Source of the DNA: Corythucha ciliata
Lineage: Eukaryota; Arthropoda; Insecta; Hemiptera; Tingidae
Direction: 5' to 3'
DNA: 64,000 bases
Assembly (NCBI GenBank): GCA_038030265.1
Contig: CM075941.1
Span: forward strand, 50,259,952-50,323,951
The position numbers and the translations under genes are program-made. Of this stretch, positions 32,826 to 44,169 are shown one piece after another. Position 1 is the first letter of the stretch, and each line of letters starts with the position of its first letter. The notes below the pieces were generated by a model. The model had not been told where the DNA came from. It saw only the letters and a list, made by a program, of their open reading frames with translations, and made no database searches.

Positions 32826-33373
32826 CAATTGGAAATTCACCCCTTCAGAGTATAACCGAAAATCCTTTGGGTTATGTTCACCCATTCTTAGTTAAAATAG
32901 CCACTTTCAGGAGTGAAATTCACAGTTTTTCTTGTCGAATTCCAAGCTCCCTCTGGAAAAATAGCCCTTTGAGTGGCCGATAGTCACTCTTGTGGCTGAA
33001 TTAATGACCTATTTTAGGGTTTCTCTGGAAAATGAGTTTGTTTTGGAAAGTCCGGTTTTGGGGCTGAATTGGTTGTGTTACAAAAGACATGCCGGCTCTC
33101 CTCGATGACTGAGACCACCAGTACGAAACGGCTCCCAAAAACCGACTAGAATTCAATGCACCTACACCGCTACATCGCATTTATTGAAATAAATATCGAA
33201 GTTAATGAGCTAATTAAGATGATCAGCTATCAGGTTTGACTTGGATAATCGTTTACCACTTATTGTTGGACTGATACAGCAAATCGACTGATTGAAGTAT
33301 AATTGGCCAGGTATAAAAGTGAGTCTCGCGAAAAACAACCATCGAAAGTATTCAGTAACTCAAGGGAATACCA
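32826..33373 (+). repeat. Segmental duplication, copy 1 (promoter of peptide gene 1)
   Basis: Nearly base-for-base similar to 35293-35829, with scattered substitutions: AATTGGAAATTCACCCCTT, the GGTTATGTTCACCCATTC phrase, and CGTTTACCACTTATTGTTG through to the ATG. It is a direct, same-strand duplication about 2.46 kb apart. Both copies keep the TATA box and leader, so it includes a functional-looking promoter. Confidence 0.85.
33312..33319 (+). promoter_or_regulatory. TATA box of peptide gene 1
   Basis: TATAAAAG, 62 bp before the ATG and identical in position to that of copy 2. About 29 bp downstream lies CCATCG, a plausible start site. A TCAGT initiator word sits about 40 bp downstream. Confidence 0.65.
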
Positions 33374-33561
33374 ATGGCTACATTTGGAAAAGTGTTGCGT
33401 GTTCTTGCTGTCGCCGCCGTGCTCCTGGTAACCCTCCTTCATCACTCTTTCTCACACTCGCTCACTCACTCTTTGTCTCTCTCTCTCTCTCACTCTCTCT
33501 TACGGTTTTTTAGATCGGGCAAAGCATCGCTCAGGATCCGGGGAACGAGAGTGAAATCTAG
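33374..33561 (+). CDS. Short secreted peptide gene, copy 1 (two exons, shortened product)
   Basis: Exon 1 is 33374-33427 (18 codons, MATFGKVLRVLAVAAVLL) and exon 2 is 33514-33561. The intron of 86 bp has a GTAACC donor, a TC-microsatellite body and a GGTTTTTTAG acceptor. Splicing completes a signal peptide ending GQSIAQ, followed by only DPGNESEI and a stop. The matching donor, acceptor and leader in copy 2 support the model. The product tail is shorter than in copy 2 and no longer basic, so this copy may be decaying or have diverged. AATAAA words follow at about 33655 and 33740. No known family is recognised. Confidence 0.55.
33465..33500 (+). repeat. TC microsatellite in the intron of peptide gene 1
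   Basis: CTCTCTCTCTCTCTCTCT flanked by CACTC words. It lies between the donor and acceptor, forms the pyrimidine tract, and is absent from copy 2. Confidence 0.8.
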
Positions 33562-33794
33562 CGCAGTGGCTAATTCTCTCCCCGGTAAATGACTGGTTTT
33601 CCCCCTAACCTAACTGTGGGAAAATATCAGACTCGGATTCGGCTATTGATGGAAATAAAAATGAACTTATATCGGCAAAAAACTGTTCCAGAATTTAAGA
33701 AATTACCATAATCGTGTTTTTGAGTATAAATTTTAAATACAATAAAATGAAATAAGAAATAAATTTCGCTCCGGCAGCTGGCGGTCGGAAAGAG
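33562..33794 (+). other. 3' region of peptide gene 1
   Basis: AT-rich sequence with AATAAAAATG and AATAAAATG words, the likely polyadenylation signals. It is similar in layout but not closely in sequence to 36055-36200. Confidence 0.45.
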
Positions 33795-34436
33795 TGCATT
33801 TCATTTCGCATACGGATACCCTAAGCCGTCAGAAGTAATAATGTTGAGACCATGATTTCTTTCGTTAATGTTTGACCCTCCCTCGTACTGTTTGCTTCCG
33901 GGTATGTTTAAGCTGAACTTAATGGGAATCAAAGGCTACTTCAAAATGAAATCACCGTACCGAATACAATGCTTCGAGAACCAACAGGTGAATTGTAGTG
34001 ATTTTTTGACTAGTTCAAGCCCTATTTCCACCGCTCCACCTCGACCGATTTGGCCCAAATGCAATACCGACCAGGGTCTTATAACTACTAACTTTTGTGC
34101 CAAAGCGCGTTCCACTAAATTAATTTCAACGAGAGTTATCGTGCTAACAAGACCACACACTTACTTCCACCCCGGGAGGACCACCCCCTCCTTCTTGACT
34201 TTTTCAAAAAAATTAAATGGAAATCAAAGGCTACTTTAACATGGAGTTTTCATATCCCTAATTTCCCCTACTCCACCTCGACCGATTTTGCCCAAATGCA
34301 ATACCGACCGGGGTCTTATGACTATACTGATTTTTGTGCCAAAGCGCGTTCCGCTAAATTAAGTTCTACGAGAGTTATCGTGCTACGAAGAAAACGGCCA
34401 TAAATATACATATGTATATACGTATGTATGTATATA
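33795..34436 (+). repeat. Diverged GTGCATTTCAT-family element with an internal ~280-bp direct duplication
   Basis: It begins GGCGGTCGGAAAGAGTGCATTTCATTTCGC. A block with CCACCTCGACCGATTTNGCC, AATGCAATACCGACC and TTTGTGCCAAAGCGCGTTCC appears twice (about 34035-34140 and 34270-34380). The tail ATCGTGCTA + CGGCCATAAATATACA resembles 720-750. Non-coding. Confidence 0.55.
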
Positions 34437-34745
34437 CAGGGTGTTCGGAAATTAGATGCTCAGAGAAAATATGGTGATAATACACGTCATTTGCGATCAA
34501 GTTCACTTCAGCGAAATTCAGCTTTGCTTCCGAGATACAACTCGTTTTGTGTATTTTCTACTAACCCCTATGTTTTTCCGATAAATGCCCTCCGCGCGCT
34601 CATCACCAGGTGCTAGACTACAAGTAAATAGCTTATTGGAAAGAGCACAAAATTTCCTTTAAAAAGAGATATTAAATGGATAAAATGATCCAAAATCGAC
34701 GGTGGTAAGGCAGCTGATATCCGAAGGAAACTTATTGTATTGTTC
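34437..34745 (+). repeat. Truncated Tc1/mariner-type end, related to 752-1060
   Basis: Starts ACAGGGTGTTCGGAAATTAG and continues GAGAAAATATGGTGATAATACAC and CACCAGGTGCTAGACTACAA, parallel to the left arm of the 752-2775 element with substitutions. No right end is present; the next MITE begins at its truncation point. Confidence 0.65.
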
Positions 34746-34746
34746 A

Positions 34747-34883
34747 GGCCCCGTTCACAAGCTCTATGATATGCGTCTGTGGATTTTATGCAACCAAACA
34801 AATTCATTCCCTCGAAAAATGAAGCATTTTGATAGGCTGCATAGGCTCCACAGACGCATGGCATAGAGCTTGTGAACAGGGCC
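34747..34883. mobile_element. MITE, ~50-bp inverted arms, TTAA-like target
   Basis: Left GGCCCCGTTCACAAGCTCTA, right (complement) GGCCCTGTTCACAAGCTCTA, both followed by ATGCGTCTGTGGA. TTAA follows the right end and TTCA precedes the left, so a one-mismatch TTAA duplication is likely. A half-element with similar sequence lies near 47262. Confidence 0.75.
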
Positions 34884-34889
34884 TTAATC

Positions 34890-35292
34890 TTCAGAAGCAT
34901 TCTAATCCGCCCCATTCTAGTTGTTCAGTTAGGAAACCATATACGAGGTATGAATTTTCAGTTGAAGAGACGGTGCTATATTCACCTTTCAAAGACTCTT
35001 CCCAAGAAACTGACGGTTTCTGTCGGAAATTGACGTTTTCCTTCATAAATAAGATCTCGAAATTTTCCGTTAACCTCCCAATCGGCAGTTCCAGGACAAA
35101 AGGTTGTACATAAAGAATATGAAGTCAGCTTGGACTCGATTTTTTTCACAGACACTATACTTCCATTCCCTAGGGGAACATGGAAGTAAAATTGACTATT
35201 TTGTCCCGAATAATGGCGCCCTGACCTACCATCACATGTTGCCCCTAAAAAGATACTAGAATTAATAACCCTTCTAAAGGGGTGAATTGGAA
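34890..35292. other. Spacer before the second peptide copy
   Basis: Single-copy non-coding sequence ending in the palindrome AGGGGTGAATTGGAAATTCACCCCT, in which 11-base arms flank a short centre. The palindrome includes the border of the duplicated segment. Confidence 0.5.
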
Positions 35293-35829
35293 ATTCACCC
35301 CTTTAGAGTATAACCGAAAATCCTTTGGGTTATATTCACCCATTCTTAGTTAAAATAGCCACTTTCAGAAGTGAAATTCACCGATTTTCTTGACGAATTC
35401 CAAGCTCTTTCTGGAAAACCAGCTCTTTGGGTGGCCGATAGTCACTCTTGTGGCTGAATTAATGACCTAGTTAAGGGTTTCTCTGGAAAATGAGTTTGTT
35501 TTGGAAAGTCCGGTTTTGGGGCTGAATTGACTGTGTTACAAAAGACATGCCGGCTCTCCGCGATGACCGAGATCACCAGTACGAAACCGGTCCCAAAAAT
35601 TCACTAGAATTCAATGTACCTACACCACTACGTCGCATTTATTAATAAATACCGAAGTTAATGGGCTAATTAAGATGATCAGCTATCAGGTATGACTTGG
35701 ATAATCGTTTACCACTTATTGTTAGACTGATACAGGAAATCGACTGATTGACGTATTATTGACCAGGTATAAAAGTGAGTCTCGCGAAAAACAACCATCG
35801 AAAGTATTCAGTAACTCAAGGGAATACCA
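35293..35829 (+). repeat. Segmental duplication, copy 2 (promoter of peptide gene 2)
   Basis: Direct duplicate of 32826-33373, keeping the TATA box, leader and start context (GGGAATACCAATGGCT). Similarity is high and continues into exon 1 but fades in the intron. Confidence 0.85.
35768..35775 (+). promoter_or_regulatory. TATA box of peptide gene 2
   Basis: TATAAAAG, 62 bp before the ATG, with the same surrounding bases as copy 1 (CCAGG before, TGAGTCTCGCG after). Confidence 0.65.
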
Positions 35830-36054
35830 ATGGCTATATCTGGAAAAGTGTTGTGTGTTCTTGCTCTTGTCGCCGTGTTCCTGGTAATTATTGTGCGGCA
35901 ATAATGACTGTCCTAGTTATACTTTCATTCAGCGACCCTCATGCCTCTCAACTAAACAATTTCTTACGTCTTTTAGTTCGGTCATAGTATTGCTCAGTAT
36001 TACCCGGGCGAAAACTTGCGTGTATTGACAAGAGGACGAAGGGCTGGGCGGTAA
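35830..36054 (+). CDS. Short secreted basic peptide gene, copy 2 (two exons)
   Basis: Exon 1 is 35830-35883 (MAISGKVLCVLALVAVFL) and exon 2 is 35977-36054. The 93-bp intron has a GTAATT donor and a CTTTTAG acceptor, in phase 0. The predicted 43-residue product has a signal peptide ending about GHSIA and a mature part QYYPGENLRVLTRGRRAGR. The N-terminal Gln could cyclise. The G-R-R triplet looks like an amidation plus dibasic cleavage site, which would leave a 14-residue amidated peptide, so a neuropeptide or other secreted signal is possible. A small antimicrobial or salivary peptide is the alternative. An AATAAA-rich stretch at about 36185 could end the transcript. No known family is recognised. 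Confidence 0.6.
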
Positions 36055-36069
36055 AGGACAGATTTTCCA

Positions 36070-37200
36070 TCCAATTTGACCGTTGGAAAATATCGAGCTT
36101 CTACAATTGATATGAAACTTAACGCACTATTGTCTATCGCCAAAAAAAAAATATTGGAGAATTTCAGAAATTTAAATTTTAAATGAAATAAAATAAAACA
36201 CTTGAGAATTTACACACAATGGTAATAGGCCAGTCAAACGGTGGTTCCACGTGGACAAAAATCTCGTCTTCGATTTTTTCACTATACTCTATGTTTTTTG
36301 GGGTGAGGAACACGAATTTGAAGAGATCCAACAAAATTTCCTTGCGCGTTTTGACAAAATCACGAAAAATTGCTCATTTTGGGCATTTTTTCAGTTTTAT
36401 TGCTTATAACTCCTTGATGACGCGTTCGCGAAGCATTGAATTATGCGTCGAATCGTTCTTTCTTTTGTCACAATTGACCCAGCCGTTTTCATCGGTATTG
36501 TTGTTTTTTTTAAATGGTCACTTTTAGCCACTTTTGGTAAAATTAATAAAAATAAGAACTAGTCCAGTAAAATAAGAACTAAAGTTCCGACAGCAGCCTG
36601 TCGGGTAAAGTGCATTTCATTTATGCGGTCATCCACCATTTTTCCGGTCATCGTATAAGTTTGAATGAGATCACATATTATAAATGAAATTAAGGCCGCG
36701 ATAGAAATTCAAAATCAATTTTATAAAAAATAAATAAAAACAAATCAAAACATGTCCATCATGTCCTCCTGTCGCACTCTTGCTGGAAATAAAATGACGG
36801 AGAGAAAAAATGCGTACTACATATCACGCCGAATTTTCGGGACTAACGAACAATTGACAAGGGCTCCCGTGGGAGTAAATTTTAAATTGTGTCTAGTCTG
36901 GCGCCAGGGGGGAATTTCCCGGAAGGTGAAATTCCAGCCTTTCACCAAGACCTTCACCAAAATTTGCCCACGAGCCGGCGCTGGCTCAACTTATGATTTT
37001 TTACTGAAAACTTATTAGTCTGTAGGCAAATCAAATGAAGGAGACTGCTCAAAATACAATTTCAATGGAATTTTTTGGTAATTGGGTGGTCTAGTAAGGT
37101 ATAGCGTTACTCACTGGACCATGAGCCATGAGTTCCGATCATCAAAACCTGTGACAAAATACATGCACCTTTTCGGGGCTGCCCAGGACTAGTACTAGAC
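36070..37200. repeat. Interspersed DNA-element fragments
   Basis: Position 36580 has CCGACAGCAGCCTGTCGG and AAGTGCATTTCATTTATGCG (GTGCATTTCAT family). 37016-37140 matches 355-440 and carries a tRNA-like run, GGTCTAGTAAGGTATAGCG then GAGTTCCGATC. Positions 36220-36540 read like a transposon interior but have no transposase motif. Confidence 0.55.
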
Positions 37201-40200
37201 GAACATGATACACCATATTTTGTTTTTATTCATGTATAATTATTCAGTAGCTCAAAACTCTTTTCAAAAGCAAGTCATCCGCGTTGCAGTACCTGTGTTT
37301 TAAAGGTTCTCTAAAATTCGGTATTTAACTTTAGGGCCTTCTTTTACTTTGATTCGACGCACCGTGCATCGTAAATTTACCAATGAATAACATGTGCGCT
37401 CAGTAAACACCCTCCATAATTTAATGTGATTAAGCGATGAGTTTTAGGGTGATGCAGGGGGACTGACACAATTTCCTGTTCTTTCAAACGATTTCAACGA
37501 TTTCAAACAACTGAAAAAAGGGTTGAAACGCTCGCGACATAAGTTTGATTTCATAGATCTGATTGCCTTTTTTTTAAACAATTCCTCCCCAGCATCTGTT
37601 TTTTGGTGAAAAAAAAAACAGTATTGCCGTGAAATTCAACCCGATCACTTTGAGGCATAAATCCCGTCAAGTTGATTCTTTTCCTTCGACAACCGATTAA
37701 CGCGAGTCTATTTTGTACAAGACACATACAAGGAACCGCGACAATCGTATACAAACACCCCGAAAGCCATCAATGGGGGGATTTTGTCGGAAAATTGTTA
37801 TGAATAGAACAGAGTGGAAGGGGGGTCGAGGGATCGAGCGAGGGGGGACGCTTCCCTTGTTGTGCAGGGATACCTTTAACAGTCATCCCTTCAATTCACC
37901 CCTTTTTTTTTCTTCTTCTTTTCACTGAAAGGGCTTTACGAGTATTCTCCGTCTCGCTCTCTCAAATAAACGACATGGAAAAGGGGTGAAGTTCATAAAT
38001 GTGACCCCTTCCGTTTTGCCCTGGTTATTTAACAACGAGCTCTCTCCGGGGCTAGACAATGCCTTCCCGGTACCACCCGCCCAGTAAACAATTCATCATT
38101 TTTGTGAAGGAGCCGTATTTATTGACGCTGCTTTTTCTTTTTGAATATCGTTATTATTTCCCCTACCCCTACCCGCACCGGCACCGGCTGCTGAGTAGCT
38201 TAAAAATTTGTTTGAGAGTTTTTTTTTTATTTAAAAGGGTGAAAGTTGAACGGGCAAACATTTACCTATCACTCAAAAAAGCGCATTGACATTTGATAGA
38301 CAACGAGTTATCGCATAATCAAAAGCCCACCTGTCAGTTTCGTCAAGAAGCCGTAATTTTGTGTTAAACAAGTTCTTATTTATCTAGTTGAAACATTGAG
38401 AAACTGTTATTTGCAAAGTCAAAGGGAGATGAACAGTTGGATAGAAATGACGGTGATGCTCCAAATCTCCCCCGTTTCAGTCCAAACCCACTGCGAAACA
38501 AGAGCCATACAAGCCAGCAGCCTCTTCTTGTATCTGATTCCATCTGATATGGTGCAAGATTAAAAGCCCTACATCCTTTTAACATCAGTTTAATTGTCAT
38601 TTTAATGCGTTCTCCCTTTTTAAATGTCTATTTTGTAATGCGGATTATGAGAGTGTAATCTCTTTTCAAATCCTTATCGAGGAGATCGAACTAGATGCGT
38701 TAAGGTTCCCCTTGAATGGGTTTCCCCTTGAGATTTCGTTATAATTATCACATATTCACGGTTTCCCGGTTAGAAACACTAGAAGACTCATTCATTAAGC
38801 CGCCATATAACGGCTATTCTTTTCGATAAATGACCCCCCCACCCCTACAAATATTACGGCTGTCACGGGGCTTTAAAGTCATTAGCCGGATCAAGGGAAA
38901 TGGGCGAATGGGGATGTAAATCGTTTTAAAAGGCTCCGAACTGATTGCTGCACTGGAAGGGGGGTGCGGGTTCCGAGGCGGCTCGGCTTTTAGTTTGGCC
39001 CTCTATTGACAGGTGTTTGTTGGTTTTAGGGATCCCCTCCAATTTTTTTTTTTTCAACAATTCACCACCCGTGGACCCCTATATACGGCTTCAGTGGACT
39101 TTTTGTACAAAGGACTCTTTCGCTCCCCGGGGTTGTTGTAATTCTGTTGAACGAGGACCAGAGAAGAGAAAAGATGGTGATGTGTGGGTGTTGTAGTGGT
39201 GATGAGGGGTGTGGAGAAGGGATGGTGGCAAAGAGTTCTGGACTCGTAGTTTTCACCCCCTTTTCGATAAATCAATACTATGGGTTTTTAAGTCAGCCGC
39301 GGCGGCTAGTGTGAGTCACTCTTTTCTCTCTCGGTGTATAACTTCGCTTCACTGATTCAAACCCATGCATGCTCAACGATCAATTCGCCCCATTCGTCGG
39401 CTTTCGCGACTTTCCAAAACATTATCGATGGAAATGCCAAGAATTCATCAACTCATGAAACACCGCAACAATTATCACTTTAATTGAGCGTTCACTATGT
39501 GCTTGACACACACAAAAAAACCTTTAAACGAAAGGGCGTTGGAAAGATTCCAGGAAGTGTAGCCGGCACGTGACTCGCCCGCCCTTTTAAGTTGAAATTA
39601 CCGGTCACGTGCCGTCGGGGATCAGAAAGCTTCCCAGCCACTTGTGAATTACCGAAAGTGTATAAAAAGGATTAATGAAACAAAATTGGTCCTACGAGTG
39701 GGCTTAAAAACTAATCTTTTTCTTTTAGAACGTTTAAATTTGTAGCAAAATGCAATTTCAATGTTTGAGTGATTTTAAAAATCATCGCCTTTCGACTTGA
39801 ATATTAAGGCCTTCACTAAAGAGAGGCTCCATTTTTCAGTTTTAAAGAAAACGGTATAGGCACTGTTCTTTTTCTTTTACCCTATAAAGTATAAAGTGGG
39901 AAGCCCGGCCATATAAAAGCCTTCAAACACCATGGGGAAAGATGTTAAAATGGTAAAGGGGGTGATTCAATCGCAAGCAAGATAAGCCGGCTTTAGTTCC
40001 CTTTAAAACTTAATTTCGTTATAATCCCGCCTGAGCCCTCCTTTTGATATTCATAACCAATGAGCGGCTCGATTATCCTTATTAGTTATAGGTATAGACC
40101 ATATATGTATATAGGAGAAATGATAAAAATGTTCGAGAACCTGCCGAAGAAAGCAATGGTGGGATGGTGGTGGTTAATATGGCACTCACAGCCTCACGAT

Positions 40201-40239
40201 CATTCTCTGTCTTTCTGGGATAGCAGCAAAATGGGTATC
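37201..40239. other. Long non-coding stretch, no gene recognised
   Basis: About 3 kb of mixed AT-rich sequence. Frames of up to 83 codons overlap each other on both strands and carry no motif. Short pyrimidine or purine tracts occur near 37900, 39045 and 39130. Part of it may be regulatory, but nothing specific can be shown. Confidence 0.4.
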
Positions 40240-41000
40240 AAATGAGCCAAACTCGAGAAAATTCGCTTTTGAAGGAGCCCATCCTGCCAAATTGCTTTCC
40301 GAAAGAGCCAGATCCACGATTTATGAAAGAGCCCAGTCCACGATTTTTTTCTCTTTTTTCCAAAGACTGCCAGGGAAATAGTTACCTAGACTAATGAATC
40401 AACCCCAAAATTGCTTCTTAAATGGATCAACAGAGAAAAAATTCGAATTTCATGCAGAGATTAACCTTTTATAGATGAGCTATGCCCGCGAAATTCGTAT
40501 TTCAAATGAGCTAACCTCTCGAAATCGAAGATTCAACCTCACAAAATTAGTCTTGGAAGGACTGAAGTAGCGAACTTTTTATATTTGAATGGAGCCAAAC
40601 CCGCGAAAGTGATATTTATGGTGAGCCAACCCCACGATATTGGTTTTTTCATGAGACAACTTCACGAAATTCATACTTATGAAAAAACCGGACCCACCAA
40701 AATGTATTTTTGAGTGGGCCAGAACAACGAAATATTTTTTTTTAATGAGCGAAATAGATTTTTTGGAGCCAATACCCTGGAGATTTTAGGCGTGTGAAAT
40801 CAAATAAGTTGGCCTTCTTTGTGGAGCCAACGCCTAACCTCACAAAAATGACTTTCTAGAGGACGAATCCTGCGAAATTGGCTTTTAAGAGAACACGCGC
40901 AAAAATTGGGTTCTGTGGGTGCCAATAATGCCGCAAAATGTTGGCTTTGAAATGGCCAAACCCTCTATAAGTCCGGCGATAGTTGGACATTCGAGAGCCA
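40240..41000 (+). repeat. Degenerate minisatellite, family C
   Basis: Repeats such as GAGCCAACCCC + CGAAATTGG + TTTTTNATGAGCC, about 35-40 bp, diverged. It matches 58930-59770 in orientation. Confidence 0.65.
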
Positions 41001-41225
41001 ATAATAAGCGCACAACATAAAAGCGAGTGTTCCGTGGAGGGGGGGAGTCCAGATTCTGAGAGGAATTGGACCCATCGTCACGCAACATAATACTATCGGG
41101 CCTATACTCTTTGGAAAGCACTGGAACCCGATAACCAGAATTCCGGATACCAGTAACCCCAGACGCGACCAAGATTTGCTAAAGGGAGGAGGGGATAGGG
41201 GGATTCTGATCTGTGACCGAATATA
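41001..41225. other. Spacer between family C and family B blocks
   Basis: Contains a G-tract (41039) and CAGAATTCCGGATACCAGTA. No gene is visible. Confidence 0.35.
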
Positions 41226-41944
41226 TATGCACCATGAAAATAGCAAAACTTACGATTCACGCCTTGAAAATGGCATTTGCGCGTTAAAAATGGCCAAACT
41301 GATTTTACGAACCCTAAAATTGACGAAACTAACTCTTTTGCCCCCTGAAAATGGGCAAACTGACCGTAGATCGCGCCTAGGAAATAGTTAAACTGGCAAT
41401 TCCCTCTCTAAAATAGCAAACTGACCATTCGGACCCTATAATGGCAAAAACTGCGACGATTCGTGCACTGAAAATATCACACTAGCGCGGTGGTTCACTC
41501 TCTATACTATACGGCCATACTGGTAAAATTACCATTCACATCCTACAAATGGCTTGACGAACTATTCGCACCATAAAAATGGCTAAAACTTACTATTTTC
41601 TTTTCTTTCTTATTTTCAATTTTTTCGACCGAAGATTAACTTACTATTTTCGTTCGTAAGATGGTTAAACTAACGATTCGCGCCCTGAAAATGGCTAATG
41701 AGTTCGTACCCTGCAATTGAGCAAACAATGACGGATTCTGCCCCAAAAATATCATCACGCTGATTATTCACGCTCTAAAAATGACCATATTACGCAATAA
41801 AAATGGCCAAACTAGTTATTCACGCTATAAAATTGTCAAAGCAGACTCTTTATGCGGTCTATAAATGGTTAACCTGACGATTCACTCATTGAAAACCTCT
41901 AAACAGAATATGTCTGTCCTTAAAATGACAAAATCGACGAATTC
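41226..41944 (+). repeat. Degenerate minisatellite, family B
   Basis: Units like AAAATGGCCAAACTGA + TTTACGAACCC and CTGACGATTCGCGCCC, about 30-36 bp. Same orientation as 21240-21990. Confidence 0.65.
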
Positions 41945-42286
41945 GTGCTCCTAGCCCGTGTTCCAAGTGCACTTGTCCAAGGGGACTCAGATTTGGAGCA
42001 ATGTGGAGGGTCGAGTCTCCCGGTAGATGCCAATGGTGATTATATAGCTAGCTGCCAGGCGCGAATTATACCGCGGTTGTTCGAGGCTCCTATACGACCT
42101 TCTCGCATGGCCTGGCTGGAGGGCAGTCCGTGGTCATGGGGCCGAGGCCGACCGCGGCAAAAGATGGGTTTGTCTGTACCAAAAATGTACGCCCATAGGC
42201 CAGGCAAAAGGCGGCAACGGTTCGGGCCTCATTTTACCGAGTTCGGCAAAACAGCGTTCACAAGAATCTCCACACGACTTTGTTGA
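41945..42286 (+). other. Unassigned GC-rich open frame, 113 codons
   Basis: Stands out by higher GC content than its flanks. It encodes DLEQCGGSSLPVDANGDYIA, an arginine/proline-rich stretch and KRRQRFGPHFTEFGKTAF. The start lies in family B sequence, so the first residues are not credible; a CAG or AAG acceptor near 41968 is possible. I recognise no domain. It could be an exon of an unknown gene or an interspersed repeat. Confidence 0.2.
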
Positions 42287-42289
42287 GGG

Positions 42290-42815
42290 CGATCTTAGTG
42301 TGTTTTGGGGGGGGGGGCTAGTGAACGCGTGGCACTAAACCAAGTTTTTAAATTGAAAATTAATTTTCTAAAGGTTTTCTTGCTTGGGGGATACATTGAA
42401 GGAACATTGGTAGAATAGTTCTTGTAGGGATAAAATTGACAGTTGAAAACCCCTTTCGTGTGAAAGACCTTCATGTTTACCCTCGACCATCGTTCTTTCG
42501 GTTTCGGGCCACTGTCCATTCTGAAGAAGACAGGCAAAGAGAACTGTTAAGGCCGCTTGCTAATGGCCTCTATAGTTAGAGTCTATGCAATTAGAGACTT
42601 GAGCCTGCACGGTGTTTCCCCACCATTTCCCAAAAATGGTGCACAGCAAGAAAACGGAACGTGACTGCTGCAAGTAAAGAAAAGTGACCCCCTCCCCACC
42701 CCTGAATGCTACATCCTGACGCCATGGAAGTGTCAAAGCCAATAGTAGCTTGTCCCTAGGTGAGACAGTATGAAAAAACTATAAAATAATGTTATTATTT
42801 TTCGTATTATTCTAG
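42290..42815. other. No recognisable feature
   Basis: G-tract at 42305, otherwise non-coding. Confidence 0.4.
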
Positions 42816-42925
42816 TGGTGGATTCCACCACCAAGAGTTAAGGTTTGAGTTACGTTAACTCAGAATTAACGAAAAAAATGCGTCATGCGTTTGGTAACTC
42901 CAACCTAACTCCCGGTGGTGAAATT
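42816..42925. mobile_element. MITE, family TTTCACCACCGGGAGTTA (second copy)
   Basis: GGTGGATTCCACCACCAAGA at the left and CTCCCGGTGGTGAAATTGACC at the right, around AGTTACGTTAACTCAGAATT, the reverse orientation of 26262-26402. Confidence 0.7.
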
Positions 42926-42929
42926 GACC

Positions 42930-44169
42930 ATAATCAAAATAAAAAAGTGTAGAACAAGAAAATGGGTAGGGGCAGTGATACCCGGTGCCAACACAACGCA
43001 TGGGTCTTGCGTGTTTTTGCCTATTGTACCTTTTTTTCATTTTCTAGCGAGAAGCTATACTCACAAAACAATGACTCGAATCGAGTGAATACAAATATCC
43101 CCTGAAGGGCCACGCACTTGCATCTGTTCATCGTGTCAACGTGAAAATGAAAATGTGTGCAAATGGTGCGGGGGAGGCCAATTGTTCCGTAAGAAGGGTG
43201 GAATTAAATCAAAGAGCCCGCCCCCGCTGCACTGTAGCCCCGACACAAAAATTGAATAATCGATAAGTTAAAAACCATGGAAAGTTAATTACGGAAAAAA
43301 AGAAGTACCATTGTTTAAACGTCATTATAATCACAGCTGCTCCGCTATTGAAAGTGTGCGTGCTCACGATAATAAATCTCGGGTCACACCTGTTTTAATT
43401 GAAGTCCTTCCCCCAACCTTTAACCAACTAGGTGTCCTGCCTGACTCAGAGTCTATAGACGCATAACTCAGGGTCAACAATTTTGCCCACGGTGGTTTGA
43501 ACGGATATGTTCGGCGGCGCATTTTATGAGGCCCACCGCTACCCAACAAAAAAACCGACCGGATTTTTCCCACTTGTTCAGGATCCCTCGAGGAACTTCA
43601 AAAAACCAGTGAAATGAAGTACTCCAGCATGATATGAGGAGGAGGATGGGCTGTCAAGAAAAATTAAATTTCATAGTTTCCTTTTTATACAATGTTAGTT
43701 TATAAAAAAGAATTCCCCTCACCCCCACCCACATATTTTTCCAAAACAACTCACCCCGTACTTGAAATTTAAAAGGCCACCTCTCCCCCTATCATTCTCA
43801 AGCTCATCCACTTCACAATATTTCTTCAGAACAAAAAAAAGGGACTTTAAAAGGACTTCGGCGCGGGTGGCAGGTGGTCGCCCATTTGCAGGTGGGCGGA
43901 GCTCGGGATAAAATGACTAGCCAATGAAATACAACAGCCTTAGTGTTTTGCACCCTCTCCTACTAGTTAAAGGGCTTTTGACGCGAGGGTGGTGAAAAAA
44001 AATACCCTCAAAAGGGGCTGAAACTATAGGGTGACTGAGTAGTTGCTGTTCGAAGCTTGTAGAGTGGTAAGAGTACTGCAGGGGTTAGGAAGCCGGTTAG
44101 TTCAACCAAGTCTTAAGATCGCGAAGTGATTTTTTTTGTTAATCACTTATGATTACGTTTTTTTCAAAT
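42930..44169 (+). promoter_or_regulatory. 5' flank of the Neurogenin/Tap-like gene
   Basis: Non-coding sequence upstream of the bHLH gene. A TA-rich word (GGGATAAAATGAC, about 43905) with CCAATGAAATAC downstream may mark a core promoter, but the start site is not clear. No conserved enhancer can be identified by eye. The whole interval is a weak assignment. Confidence 0.25.
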
